Source of the DNA: Mercurialis annua
Taxonomy: Eukaryota > Streptophyta > Magnoliopsida > Malpighiales > Euphorbiaceae
NCBI RefSeq assembly: GCF_937616625.2
Contig: NC_065575.1
Location: 27,961,001 to 28,025,000 of the forward strand
Reading direction: 5' to 3'
DNA: 64,000 nucleotides
Shown here: positions 37,521-51,352 of the stretch, piece by piece
How positions within the stretch are numbered: position 1 is the stretch's first letter
Layout of the letters: each line of letters opens with the position of its first letter
Made by a program: the position numbers and the translations under genes
Notes under the pieces: model-generated
What the model was told of the DNA's origin: nothing
The model's database searches: none
What the model saw: the letters and a program-made list of their open reading frames with translations, nothing else

Positions 37521-37898
37521 TTTAGCAATTTCAGCCAAATGTTTACAAACGTTATGAAACAAATCCAAACATTTCACCTTTTTAGCGATTTAAGCCAAAC
37601 GTTTACAAACGTTACGAAATAAATCCAAACGTTTCTCCCTTTTAGCGATTTAATCCAAACGTTTACAAACGTTAAGGAACAAAAACAAACGCTACGAAAC
37701 AAATCCAAACGTGTCACCTTTTTAGTGATTGAAGCCAAACGTTTACAAACGTTATAGAAAAAATCTATTGTTCCACATTTTTAGCGATTTAAGTCAAACG
37801 TTTACAAACGCTACGAAATAAATCCAAACGTATCACCTTTTTAGCGAATTAAGCCAAACGTTTACAAACTTATGAAACAAATGCAAAGGTTTCACCTT
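37521..37898 (-). repeat. 378-bp tandem duplication, copy 2
   Basis: Near-identical second copy of 37143-37520, directly adjacent, pointing to a recent unequal exchange or slippage event. Confidence 0.93.
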
Positions 37899-40439
37899 TT
37901 TAGCAATTTAAGCCAAACGTTTACAAACGTTACGAATCAAATCAAAACGTTTCACCTTTTTAGCGATTTAAACCAAACGTTTACAAACGTTACGAAACAA
38001 ATCAAAACGTTCCACCTTTTTAGCGATTTATGCAAAACGTTTACGAACGTTACGAAACAAATCCAAATGTTTCACCTTTTTAGCGATTTAAGTCAAACGT
38101 TTACGAACGTTACGAAACAAAAATCAAACGTTTCCCCTATTTAGCCATTTAAGCCAAATGTATACAAATGCTACGAAAAAAAAACAAACGTTTCACATTT
38201 TTAGCAATTTAAGCCGAACATTTACAAACATTACGAAACAAAACCAAACATTTCACCTTTTTAGCGAATTAAGCGTAACGTTTACAAACGTTACAAAAAA
38301 ATCCAAACGTTTCGCTTTTTAGTGATTTAAGCCACACGTTTACAAACGTTGCGAAACAAAGCCAAATGCTTACAAACGTTAAGAAACAAATTTAAGCGTT
38401 TCACCTTTTTAGCAATTTAAGCAAAACGTTTAAACGTTACAAAACAAATCCCAGCGTTTCACCTTTTTAGCAATTTAAGCCAAACGTTTATAAATGTTAC
38501 GGAACAAAACCAAACGTTTCCCCTTTTTAGCGATTTAGCCAAAGGTTTATACACGTTACAAAACAAATTCAAACGTTTCACCTTTTTAGCGATTTAAGCC
38601 AAACGTTTACAAAGGTTACGAAACAAATCCAAACGATTCACCTTTTTAGCAATTAAAGCCAAACGTTTACAAACGTTACGGGACAAATCCAAACGTTTCA
38701 CCTTTTTAACGATTTAAGCCAAACATTTACAAGCGTTACGAATAAATCCAAACGTTTTGCCTTTTAGAGATTTAAGCCGAACATTTACAAACGTTACGGA
38801 ACAAAAACAAACGTTTCCCCTTTTTAGCGATTTAAGCCAAACATTTACAAACGTTACAAATTTAAACCAAATGTTTCGCCTTTTTAGCAATTAAAGCCAA
38901 ACGTTTACAAAGGTTATGAAACAAAACCAAATCTTTCACCTTTTAACCGATTTAAGCCTAACGTTTACAAAAATTACGAAACAAATCCAAACGTTTCCCC
39001 ATTTTAGCGATTTAAGCCAAACGTTTACAAACTTTACGAAACAAAACCAAACGTTTACAAACGTTTTGAAATAAATCCAAACGTTTCCCCTTTTTAGTGA
39101 TTAAAGCCAAACGTTCAAACATTGCAGAACAAATCCAAACGTTCCACATTTTTAGCGATTTAAGCCAAACCTTTACAAATGCTACGAAACAAATCCAAAC
39201 GTGTCACCTTTTTTAGCGATATAAGCCAAACGTTTAAAGCGTTATGAAACAAATCCAAACGTTTCACATATTTAGCTATTTAAGCCAAACGTTTACAAAC
39301 GTTACGAAAAAAATCCAAACGTTTCCCCTTTTTAGCGATTTAAGCCAAACGTTTACAAACGTTACAAATTAAAACCAAATGTTTCGCCTTTTTAGCAATT
39401 TAAGCCAAACGTTTACAAAGGTTATGAAACAAAACCAAATGTTTCACCTTTTAACCGATTTAAGCCAAACGTTTACAAACATTACGAAAAAAAATCCAAA
39501 CGTTTCCCCATTTTACCGATTTAAGCCAAACGTTTACAAATTTTACGAAACAAAACCAAACGTTTACAAACATTTTGAAACAAATCCAAACGTTTCACCT
39601 TTTTAGTGATTGAAGCCAAACGTTTACAAACGTTACAGAACAAATCCACCGTTCCACATTTTTAGCGATTTAAGCCAAACGTTTACAAACGCTACGATAC
39701 AAATCCAAACGTGTCACTTTTTTAGCGATTTAAGCCAAACGTTTACAAACGTTACGTAACAAATCCAAACTTGTCCTCTTTTTAGCGATTTAAGCCAAAC
39801 ATTTACATACCTTACAAAACAAATGCACAGGTTTCACCTTTTTAGCGATTTATGCCAAACGTTTACAAATGTTACGAATCAAATCAAAACGTTTCACCTT
39901 TTTAGCTATTTAAACCAAATGTTTACAAACATTACGAAACAAATCCAAACATTTCACCTTTTTAGCGATTTAAGCTAAACGTTTACGAACGTTAGGAAAC
40001 AAATCCAAACGTTTCACATTTTTAGCCATTGAAACCAAACATTTACGAAACAAATCCAAATGTTTCCCCACATTAGCGATTTAAGATAAACATTTATAAA
40101 CGTTACGAAACAAATCCAAACGTTTCACATTTTTAACGATTTAAGCCTAACGTTTACAAAGGTTACGAAATCCAAATGTTACGAAACAAAGCCAAACGTT
40201 TATACATGTTACGAAACTAATCCAAATGTTTCACCCTTTCAGCGATTGAAGCCAAACGTTTACAAACGTTACGAAACAAATCCAAACGATTCACCTTTTT
40301 AGCGATTGAAGGCAAACGTTTATAAAAGTTACAAAACAAAACCAAACATTTCTCCTTTTTAGCAATTTCAGCCAAATGTTTACAAACGTTAGGAAACGAA
40401 TCCAAACGTTTCACCTTTTTAGCGATTTAAGCCAAACGT

Positions 40440-43400
40440 TTACAAACGTTACGAATCAAATCAAAACGTTTCACGTTTTTAGGGATTTAAAACCAATTGT
40501 TTACAAACGTTACGAAACAAATCCAAACGTTTCACCTTTTTAGAAATTTAAGCGAAACGTTTACGGAGGTTAAGAAACAAATACAAACGTTTCCCCTTTT
40601 TAGAAATTTAAGCCAAACGTTTACAAACCTTACGAAACAAATCCAAACGTTTCCTCTTTTTAGCCATTTAAGCCAAACGTTTACAAAGGTCATGAAACAA
40701 AACCAAACGTTTCACCTTTTTAGCGTTATAAACCAAATGTTTACAAATTTTACGAAACAAAATCAAACGTTTCAAATTTTAAGCAATTGAAACCTAACAT
40801 TTACAAACGTTACGAAAAAAAACCAAACGTTTCACCTTGTTAGCGATTTAAGCGCAACATTTACAAACGTTACGAAATAAAACCAAACGTTTAAAACGTT
40901 ACGGAACAAATCCAAACGTTTCCCCATTTTAGCGATTTAAGCCAAACGTTTACAAACTTTACGAAACAAAACCAAACGTTTACAAACGTTTTGAGACAAA
41001 TCCAAACGTTTCACCTTTTTAGGGATTGAAGCCAAACGTTTACAAACATTACAGAACAAATCCAAACGTTCCATATTTTTAGCGATTTAAGCCAAACGTT
41101 TACAAACGCTACGAAACAAATCGAAACGTGTCCCCTTTTTAGCGATTTAAGCCAAACGTGTCACCTTTTTAGCGATTTATGCCAAACGATTACAAACGTT
41201 ATGAAACAAATGCAAAGGTTTCACCTTTTAGCGATTTAAGCCAAACGTTTACAAACGTTACGAATCAAATCTAAACGTTTCACCTTTTTAGCGATTTAAA
41301 ACCAAACGTTTACAAAGGTTTAAAAACAAATCCAAACGTTTCCCCTTTTTAGCAATTTAAGCCAAACGTTTACGGACGTTACGAAACAAATACAAACGTT
41401 TCACCTTTTTAGCAATTTAAGCCAAACGTTTACAAACCTTACGAAACAAATCCAAACGTTTCACCTTTTTAGCCATTTAAGCCAAACGTTTACAAAGGTC
41501 ATGATACAAAACCAAATGTTTCACCTTTTTAGCAATTTAAACCAAATGTTTACAAATGTTACGAAACAAAAACAACGTTTCAAATTTTTAGCAATTTAAA
41601 CCGAACGTTTACAAACGTTACGAAACAAAACCAAACGTTTCACCTTGTTAGCAATTTACGCGCAAAGTTTACAAACGTTACAAAATAAAACCAAACGTTT
41701 AAAACGTTATGTAACAAATCCAAACTTTTTACATATTTAGCGATTTAAACCAAACGTTTACCAACGTTGCGAAACAAAGCCAAATGCTTACAAACGTTAC
41801 GAAACAAATCCAAGCGTTTCACCCTTTTAGCAATTTATGCCAAAATTTTACAAACGTTACGAAACCAAACCGAACGTTTCACCTTTTTAGAAATTTAAGC
41901 CAAACATTTACAAACGTTACGAAACAAATCCCAGCGTTTCACCTTTTTAGCAATTTAAGCCAAACGTTTATAAACGTTACGGAACAAAACCAAACGTTTC
42001 ATATTTTTAGCGATTTAGCCAAAGGTCTATTCACGTTACGAAACAAATCCAAACGTTTCACCTTTTTAGCGATTTAAGCCAAACGTTTACAAATGTTACG
42101 AAACAAATCCAAACGATTCACCTTTTTAGCAATTTAAGCCAAACGTTTACAAACGTTACAAAACAAATCCAAACATTTCACCTTTTTAGCGATTTAAGCC
42201 AAACGTTTACAAACGTTACGAAACAAATCCAAACGTTTCACCTTTTTAGCGATTTAAGCCAAACGTTTACAAATGTTACGAATAAAATCCACCCGTTTCG
42301 CCTTTTTTGCGATTTAAGCCAAACGTTTACAAACGTTGAGGAACAAAAACAAACGTTTCCCCTTTTTAGCAATTTAAGCCAAACGTTTACAAAATTTACG
42401 AAACAAAGCCAAACGTTTACAAACATTTTGAGACAAATCCAAACGTTTCACCTTTTTAGTGATTAAAGCCAAACGTTAACAAACGTTACAGAACAAATCC
42501 AAAAGTTCCACATTTTTTTGCGATTTAAGCCAAATGATTACAAACGTTACGAAACAAATGCAAAGGTTTCACCTTTTTAGCGATTTCAGCCGAACGTTTA
42601 CAAACATTACGAATCAAATCAAAATGTTTCACCTTTTTAGTGATTTAAACCAAACGTTTACAAACTTTACGAAACAAATCCAAACGTTTGACCTCTTTAG
42701 CGATTTAAGCCAAATGTTTACGAACGTTACGAAACAAATCTGTTTCACCTTTTTAGCGATTTAAGCCAAACGTTTACAAATCTTACGAAACAAATCCAAA
42801 CGTTTTCCCTTTTTAGCCATTTAAGCCAAATGTTTACAAATGTTATGAAACAAAACCAAATGTTTCCCCATTTTAGCGATTCAGAAAAACTTTTATAAAC
42901 GATACGAAACAAAACCAAATGTTTTACCTTTTTAGCAATTTAAGCCTAACGTTTACAAACTTTAAGAAACAAATCCAAACGTTACAAAATAAAGCCAAAC
43001 GTTTACAAACGTTACAAAACAAATCCAAACGTTTCACCTTTTTAGCTATTTAAGCCAAACGTTTATAAATGTTACGAAACAAATCCAAATGTTTCCCCTT
43101 TTTAGCGATTTAAGACAAACGATTACAAACGTTACGAAACAAATGCAAAGGTTTTACCTTTTTAGTGATTTAAGCCAAACGTTTACAAACGTTACGAATC
43201 AAATCAAAACGTTTCACCTTTTTAGCGATTTAAACCAAACGTTTACAAATGTTACGAAACAAATCCAAAGGTTTCACCTTTTAAGCCAAACGTTTACAAA
43301 CTTTACGAAACAAATCCAAAAGTTTCCCCTTTTAAGCCAAACGTTTACAATGTTACGAAACAAAAAAAAACTTTTCACCTTTTTATCAATTTAAGCTAAA

Positions 43401-44286
43401 CGTTTACAAAGGTTACGAAACAAATCCAAACGTTTCACCTTTTTAGAGATTTAATCCAAACATTTAACAATGTTACAAAACAAAACCAAACGTTTCACCT
43501 TTTTAGCGATTTAAGCCAAACGTTTAAAAACGTTACGAAACAAATCCAAACGTGTCACCCTTTTAGCGATTTAAGCAAAACGTTTACAAAGTTACGAAAC
43601 AAATCCAAGGGTTTCACCTTTTTAGTGATTTAAGCCAAACGTTTACAAACGTTACGAATCAAATCAAAACGTTTCACCTTTTTAGCAATTTAAACCAAAC
43701 GTTTACACACGTTACGAAACAAATCCTAACGTTTCACCTTTTAGCGATTTGAGCCAAACGTTTACGAACGTTACGAAACAAATCAAAACGTTTCACCGTT
43801 TTAGCGATTTAAGCCAAACGTTTACAAACCTTACGAAAAAAATCCAAACGTTTACCTTTTTATCCATTTAAACCAAACGTTTACAAATGTTACGAAACAA
43901 ATCCAAACGTTTCCCCATTTTAGCAATTTAAGATAAACATTTATAAACGTTACGAAACAAAACCAAACGTTTCACCTTTTTAAAGATTTAAGCCTAACGT
44001 TTACAAACCTTACGAAATCCAAATGTTACGAAACAAAGCCAAACGTTTATACATGTTACGAAACTAATCCAAATGTTTCACCCTTTCAGCGATTGAAGCC
44101 AAACGTTTACAAACGTTACGAAACAAATCCAAACGATTCACCTTTTTAGCGATTGAAGGCAAACGTTTATAAAAGTTACAAAACAAAACCAAACGTTTAA
44201 CCTTTTTAGCAATTTCAGCCAAACGTTCACAAACATTATGAAACAAATCCAAACGTTTCACCTTTTTAGCGATTTATACCAAACGT
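40440..44286 (-). repeat. 3847-bp tandem higher-order repeat, copy 1
   Basis: Every landmark from about 40440 to 43990 recurs exactly 3847 bp later with no net indel. By eye I find fewer than ten substitutions, for example ACAAATG/ACAAACG at 42270 and AAAAGTTCC/AAACGTTCC at 42507. The flanking 40145-40440 is more diverged from its partner, so that end was not part of the latest event. This is the youngest large amplification in the window. Confidence 0.93.
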
Positions 44287-47200
44287 TTACAAACGTTACG
44301 AATCAAATCAAAACGTTTCACGTTTTTAGGGATTTAAAACCAATTGTTTACAAACGTTACGAAACAAATCCAAACGTTTCACCTTTTTAGAAATTTAAGC
44401 GAAACGTTTACGGAGGTTAAGAAACAAATACAAACGTTTCCCCTTTTTAGAAATTTAAGCCAAACGTTTACAAACCTTACGAAACAAATCCAAACGTTTC
44501 CTTTTTTTAGCCATTTAAGCCAAACGTTTACAAAGGTCATGAAACAAAACCAAACGTTTCACCTTTTTAGCGTTATAAACCAAATGTTTACAAATTTTAC
44601 GAAACAAAATCAAACGTTTCAAATTTTAAGCAATTGAAACCTAACATTTACAAACGTTACGAAAAAAAACCAAACGTTTCACCTTGTTAGCGATTTAAGC
44701 GCAACATTTACAAACGTTACGAAATAAAACCAAACGTTTAAAACGTTACGGAACAAATCCAAACGTTTCCCCATTTTAGCGATTTAAGCCAAACGTTTAC
44801 AAACTTTACGAAACAAAACCAAACGTTTACAAACGTTTTGAGACAAATCCAAACGTTTCACCTTTTTAGGGATTGAAGCCAAACGTTTACAAACATTACA
44901 GAACAAATCCAAACGTTCCATATTTTTAGCGATTTAAGCCAAACGTTTACAAACGCTACGAAACAAATCGAAACGTGTCCCCTTTTTAGCGATTTAAGCC
45001 AAACGTGTCACCTTTTTAGCGATTTATGCCAAACGATTACAAACGTTATGAAACAAATGCAAAGGTTTCACCTTTTAGCGATTTAAGCCAAACGTTTACA
45101 AACGTTACGAATCAAATCTAAACGTTTCACCTTTTTAGCGATTTAAAACCAAACGTTTACAAAGGTTTAAAAACAAATCCAAACGTTTCCCCTTTTTAGC
45201 AATTTAAGCCAAACGTTTACGGACGTTACGAAACAAATACAAACGTTTCACCTTTTTAGCAATTTAAGCCAAACGTTTACAAACCTTACGAAACAAATCC
45301 AAACGTTTCACCTTTTTAGCCATTTAAGCCAAACGTTTACAAAGGTCATGATACAAAACCAAATGTTTCACCTTTTTAGCAATTTAAACCAAATGTTTAC
45401 AAATGTTACGAAACAAAAACAACGTTTCAAATTTTTAGCAATTTAAACCGAACGTTTACAAACGTTACGAAACAAAACCAAACGTTTCACCTTGTTAGCA
45501 ATTTACGCGCAAAGTTTACAAACGTTACAAAATAAAACCAAACGTTTAAAACGTTATGTAACAAATCCAAACTTTTTACATATTTAGCGATTTAAACCAA
45601 ACGTTTACCAACGTTGCGAAACAAAGCCAAATGCTTACAAACGTTACGAAACAAATCCAAGCGTTTCACCCTTTTAGCAATTTATGCCAAAATTTTACAA
45701 ACGTTACGAAACCAAACCGAACGTTTCACCTTTTTAGAAATTTAAGCCAAACATTTACAAACGTTACGAAACAAATCCCAGCGTTTCACCTTTTTAGCAA
45801 TTTAAGCCAAACGTTTATAAACGTTACGGAACAAAACCAAACGTTTCATATTTTTAGCGATTTAGCCAAAGGTCTATTCACGTTACGAAACAAATCCAAA
45901 CGTTTCACCTTTTTAGCGATTTAAGCCAAACGTTTACAAATGTTACGAAACAAATCCAAACGATTCACCTTTTTAGCAATTTAAGCCAAACGTTTACAAA
46001 CGTTACAAAACAAATCCAAACATTTCACCTTTTTAGCGATTTAAGCCAAACGTTTACAAACGTTACGAAACAAATCCAAACGTTTCACCTTTTTAGCGAT
46101 TTAAGCCAAACGTTTACAAACGTTACGAATAAAATCCACCCGTTTCGCCTTTTTTGCGATTTAAGCCAAACGTTTACAAACGTTGAGGAACAAAAACAAA
46201 CGTTTCCCCTTTTTAGCAATTTAAGCCAAACGTTTACAAAATTTACGAAACAAAGCCAAACGTTTACAAACATTTTGAGACAAATCCAAACGTTTCACCT
46301 TTTTAGTGATTAAAGCCAAACGTTAACAAACGTTACAGAACAAATCCAAACGTTCCACATTTTTTTGCGATTTAAGCCAAATGATTACAAACGTTACGAA
46401 ACAAATGCAAAGGTTTCACCTTTTTAGCGATTTCAGCCGAACGTTTACAAACATTACGAATCAAATCAAAATGTTTCACCTTTTTAGTGATTTAAACCAA
46501 ACGTTTACAAACTTTACGAAACAAATCCAAACGTTTGACCTCTTTAGCGATTTAAGCCAAATGTTTACGAACGTTACGAAACAAATCTGTTTCACCTTTT
46601 TAGCGATTTAAGCCAAACGTTTACAAATCTTACGAAACAAATCCAAACGTTTTCCCTTTTTAGCCATTTAAGCCAAATGTTTACAAATGTTATGAAACAA
46701 AACCAAATGTTTCCCCATTTTAGCGATTCAGAAAAACTTTTATAAACGATACGAAACAAAACCAAATGTTTTACCTTTTTAGCGATTTAAGCCTAACGTT
46801 TACAAACTTTAAGAAACAAATCCAAACGTTACAAAATAAAGCCAAACGTTTACAAACGTTACAAAACAAATCCAAACGTTTCACCTTTTTAGCTATTTAA
46901 GCCAAACGTTTATAAATGTTACGAAACAAATCCAAATGTTTCCCCTTTTTAGCGATTTAAGACAAACGATTACAAACGTTACGAAACAAATGCAAAGGTT
47001 TTACCTTTTTAGTGATTTAAGCCAAACGTTTACAAACGTTACGAATCAAATCAAAACGTTTCACCTTTTTAGCGATTTAAACCAAACGTTTACAAATGTT
47101 ACGAAACAAATCCAAAGGTTTCACCTTTTAAGCCAAACGTTTACAAACTTTACGAAACAAATCCAAAAGTTTCCCCTTTTAAGCCAAACGTTTACAATGT

Positions 47201-48133
47201 TACGAAACAAAAAAAAACTTTTCACCTTTTTATCAATTTAAGCTAAACGTTTACAAAGGTTACGAAACAAATCCAAGCGTTTCACCTTTTTAGAGATTTA
47301 ATCCAAACATTTAACAATGTTACAAAACAAAACCAAACGTTTCACCTTTTTAGCGATTTAAGCCAAACGTTTAAAAACGTTACGAAACAAATCCAAACGT
47401 GTCACCCTTTTAGCGATTTAAGCAAAACGTTTACAAAGTTACGAAAAAAATCCAAGGGTTTCACCTTTTTAGTGATTTAAGCCAAACGTTTACAAACGTT
47501 ACGAATCAAATCAAAACGTTTCACCTTTTTAGCAATTTAAACCAAACGTTTACACACGTTACGAAACAAATCCTAACGTTTCACCTTTTAGCGATTTGAG
47601 CCAAACGTTTACGAACGTTACGAAACAAATCAAAACGTTTCACCGTTTTAGCGATTTAAGCCAAACGTTTACAAACCTTACGAAAAAAATCCAAACGTTT
47701 ACCTTTTTATCCATTTAAACCAAACGTTTACAAATGTTACGAAACAAATCCAAACGTTTCCCCATTTTAGCAATTTAAGATAAACATTTATAAACGTTAC
47801 GAAACAAAACCAAACGTTTCACCTTTTTAAAGATTTAAGCCTAACGTTTACAAACCTTACGAAATCCAAATGTTACGAAACAAAGCCAAACGTTTATACA
47901 CGTTACGAAACTAATCCAAACGTTTCACCCTTTTAGCGATTGAAGCCAAACGTTTACAAACGTTACGAAACAAATCCAAACAATTCACCTTTTTTGCGAT
48001 TGAAGGCAAACGTTTATAAAAGTTACAAAAGAAAACCAAACGTTTCCCCTTTTTAGCAATTTCAGCCAAACGTTCACAAACATTATGAAACAAATCCAAA
48101 CGTTTCACCTTTTTAGCGATTTATGCTAAACGT
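44287..48133 (-). repeat. 3847-bp tandem higher-order repeat, copy 2 (right end grading into an older copy)
   Basis: Partner of copy 1; strong identity holds to ~47837. From 47838 to ~48110 it matches the start of the unit (GCCTAACG, AAATCCAAATGTTACG, GTTTATACACG, GATTGAAGG) with more differences, so a third, older unit begins there and then diverges. Confidence 0.9.
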
Positions 48134-48169
48134 TTACAAACCTTATGAAAAAAATCCAAACGTTTCGCC

Positions 48170-49069
48170 TTTTTAGCGATTTAAGCCAAACGTTTACAAA
48201 CATTAAGGAACAAAAACAAACGTTTCCTCTTTTTAGCGATTTAAGCCAAACGTTTACAAACGTTACGAAATAAATCCAAATGTATCACCTTTTTAGCGAT
48301 TTAAACAAAACGTTTACAAACGTTACAAATTTAAACCAAACGTTTCACATTTTTAGCAATTTAAGCCAAACGTTTACAAAGGTATGAATCAAATCCAAAT
48401 GTTTCACCTTTTAAGCGATTTAAGCTAAACGTTTACAAACATTACGAAACAAATCCAAACGTTTCCCCATTTTAGCGATTTAAGCCAAACGTTTACAAAC
48501 TTTACGAAACAAAACCAAATGTTTACAAACGTTTTGAGACAAATTCAAACGTTTCACATTTTTAGCGATTTAAGCCAAACGTTTACAAACACTACGAAAC
48601 AAATCCAAACGTGTCTCCTTTTTAGCGATTTAAGCCAAACGTTTACAAACATTAAGGAACAAAAACAAACGTTTCCCCTTTTTAGCGATTTAAACCAAAC
48701 GTTTACAAACGTTACGAAATAAATCCAAACGTTTCATCTTTTTAGCGATTTAAACAAAACGTTTACAAACGTTAAAAATTTAAACCAAATGTTTCACATT
48801 TTTAGCAATTTAAGCCAAACGTTTACAAAGTTTATGAATCAAATCCAAATGTTTCACCTTTTAAGCGATTTAAGCCAAATGTTTACAAACATTACAAAAC
48901 AAATCCAAACGTTTCCCCATTTTAGCGATTTAAGCCAAACGTTTACAAACTTTATGAAACAAAACCAAATGTATACAAACGTTTTGAGACAAATTCAAAC
49001 GTTTCACATTTTTAGCAATTTAAGCCAAACGTTTACAAACACTACGAAACAAATCCAAACCTGTCCCCT
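48170..49069 (-). repeat. ~450-bp tandem duplication within satellite
   Basis: Landmarks in 48170-48619 recur ~450 bp on, for example ACGTTTTGAGACAAATTC at 48531 and 48981, ATTAAGGAACAAAAAC at 48202 and 48651, and CAAACACTACGAAAC. The copies carry several differences and a 1-bp indel, so the event is older than the 378-bp and 3847-bp duplications. Borders are approximate. Confidence 0.75.
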
Positions 49070-49453
49070 TTTTAGCGATTTAAGCCAAACGTGTCACCTT
49101 TTTAGCGATTTGAGCCAAACGTTTACAAACTTTACGGAACATATCCAAACGTGTCCCCTTTTTAGCGATTTAAGCCAAACGATTACAAACGTTACGAAAC
49201 AAATGCAAAGGTTTCACCTTATTAGCAATTTAAGCCAAATGTTTACAAACATTACGAATCAAATCAAAACGTTTCACCTTTTTAGCGATTTAAAACCAAA
49301 CGTAAACGTTACAAAACAAATCCAAACGTTTCACCTTTTTAGCGATTTAAGCCAAACGTTTACGGACGTTACGAAACAAATACAAACGTTTCCCCTTTTT
49401 AGCAATTTAAGCCAAACGTTTACAAACCTTACGAAACAAAACCAAATGTTTCC

Positions 49454-51352
49454 CCTTATTAATGTCAGCATTAGAAAATATAGAGAATCACATTAAAAAG
49501 GAAGTAAGGGATACAAACAACGAAGAAGATGATCTTGTAAGATGTGAAGGTTCGGAGTTAGATAGATCAAGAGATAAATGATGCAATATGACTGATATTA
49601 AGTGAAGTTAATAATATCAGCATTAAGAGTTATAAGTTGTGTTAATAGAAAAGAGAAAAGTTAAGTTGTAAAATTTTAATATAAAGAGAAAGGCACATGT
49701 ATAGGCATACATGTCAGTAAATGTAAGAATTGTGGATAATAAGAAAGAAAGTATAATGAGGAAACCCATATACCCTCAAGATTTAGTAAGATGAATAGAG
49801 AAGTGGAAAGTTCTAAAAATACGTCAGAAGGATTATCGGAGTAGAACAGCAATAATGGTGCTATTATAAATAAAGAAAGGACGTAATGAATATAGTAAGT
49901 AAAGGATAAGATGATACTTCATTGCTATTGGACAGATAGGAGTGAACTATATCTAAGAAGCCACGGTGTCATAAGAATGAGAAGTGGTGTTAGTACAGAG
50001 AAAGTAAGTTGTTTAAAGACAATTAGAAACATATCATAAGTGCTAAGGAAGTACTTTAAGAAGAAGACAAAAGATAGAATAAGGATAAATTAAGAAGCGG
50101 TCATAACCGGTACTAAGGCGATACCTTGAAAAGTGAGAATAAAGTCGTAGAACTACTCGAAAGTAAGAAGTAGAAGGGTAAGATGAAAAAGAAAGTTTTT
50201 TGTACAGTAAGAAAGAATAACGATAAAAAAAAGTAAAAAAGTTATTAAGGATCTACTGAATCAGTTAAAGATTAAAGGTAAAAGATAAAGTTAAGCGAAG
50301 GCTAATTAACGATAAGGATTCTCGAAATAGTTAAATTTTAAAGAAACATATAAGATTCTTGTGAGGTCATCATAGATAAGGAACTGTGACGCAAAGGAAG
50401 AACATCATTGACTATAGAGTGAATAAGATATTCGAGACGAACCTCAAAGAAGCAACTAGAGGGAAGTGAATAGGATAAGAATACGAGTAGTACTAGTAAA
50501 TAAGGGCAAATGTACAAGTCATACAATCGAAAGTAACGTGAAATGAAACGTTTAAGACAATGGTAAGTGAGTGAAGAATCACAATTAACAGAATGACGTG
50601 AGGTTCACGATAGCTTAGAAAAGTAAAGGAAGGTGAAATTGAAGATAGTAAAGAATGTATCAGGCTTAGCTATGTTAATAAACAGTGAATGTGTTAGACT
50701 TGGAGCAAGTTGAAAGAGATTGGTTGATTAGGAACGAAGTGCTAGATAATGATAGAAAGGAGTAAGAAATGATGAGGACCCGCTAGGAAAGAAAAGTGAA
50801 ACTACAGACGATAGTAAAGATCATAACTGTAGATTATGATTACAAGAGAAAATACTCATATGGAGTATGAATAAGGTCAGTACATCATTAAAGATGTAAC
50901 TGACACGTCGTGACTAGTCACGTACAGAGGAGACAAGTAGCGACCCGATAACGATTAAGAATGAAACAGTAGACTGGGAGAGTATCAAGTGAGGATTAAT
51001 CGACGCTAATGAGGAACAGAAGAAATATCACAACCAGTTGTACAAGACGTCGGGATTACGATATCGGTGATACGCCTTGAGCCACACTATTTTAGAAAGA
51101 TGACGAATAGGACAAAAGTGATAATGAGAAGATTCTCAATTCCACAGTGGTAAGAAACTACTATGAGTAAGATAGACAATCAATCAGCAATAAGTATAAA
51201 GTTATAGCTGTGTATGGAAAGCTACGAGTTATGTAAGAGAAAAAGCTGCAACTAAAACGTACTAATAAACACTGAAAAAGTGTAAGTACAGTTATAAGGT
51301 CTTAACAAGTTTTATGAAAATTTGAGGACGAATTTTTATAAGGGGGGAAGAA
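49454..51352 (+). other. 3' internal region of retroelement, left copy (non-coding)
   Basis: About 1.9 kb, purine-rich on the + strand and interrupted by stops in every frame. It starts inside the element because the satellite joint at 49454-49461 cuts it. The same sequence is at 59452-61353. A 62-codon frame on the minus strand at 50338-50526 is kept in the second copy, but only because the whole segment is duplicated. Its end, TTTGAGGACGAATTTTTATA followed by the G tract, resembles the usual tail of plant gypsy elements just before the 3' LTR. No domain is recognised. Confidence 0.75.
51340..51350 (+). promoter_or_regulatory. Polypurine tract (plus-strand primer), left copy
   Basis: AAGGGGGGAAG two bases before the LTR start TGTAATACCCC. 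This is where plus-strand DNA synthesis is primed in LTR retroelements. Confidence 0.88.

Larger units (their letters stand above)
24490..49456 (-). repeat. 60-bp tandem satellite, reverse-arm block
   Basis: About 415 monomers of the same satellite read on the opposite strand (CCTTTTTAGCGATTTAAGCC, then AAACGTTTACAAACGTTACG). No gene is seen. Diagnostic variants differ from the forward arm. Recurrent ones are a short block with GCCTAACG, CGTTTATACACGTTACG and GATTGAAGG (near 24888, 28492, 31070, 32452, 34810, 36930, 40145, 43993, 47840) and ACGTTTTGAAACAAATCC. These define higher-order units of 1.4-3.8 kb. Long open frames in this block are a product of the 60-bp period. Confidence 0.96.

Noticed and set aside
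24490..49456. A giant ~24-kb palindrome formed by both arms
   Set aside because: Only ~52 bp at the junction are exact inverses; higher-order markers of the two arms do not correspond.
48789..49496. 235-codon open frame of 20-residue repeats, the longest in the window
   Set aside because: It is satellite read in one frame. The same array is open on the other strand and in other registers, because 60 bp is a multiple of 3. It ends in the retroelement joint.
50338..50526. 62-codon minus-strand frame preserved at 60337-60525
   Set aside because: Preserved only because the whole 2.6-kb segment is duplicated; antisense to the element and no motif.
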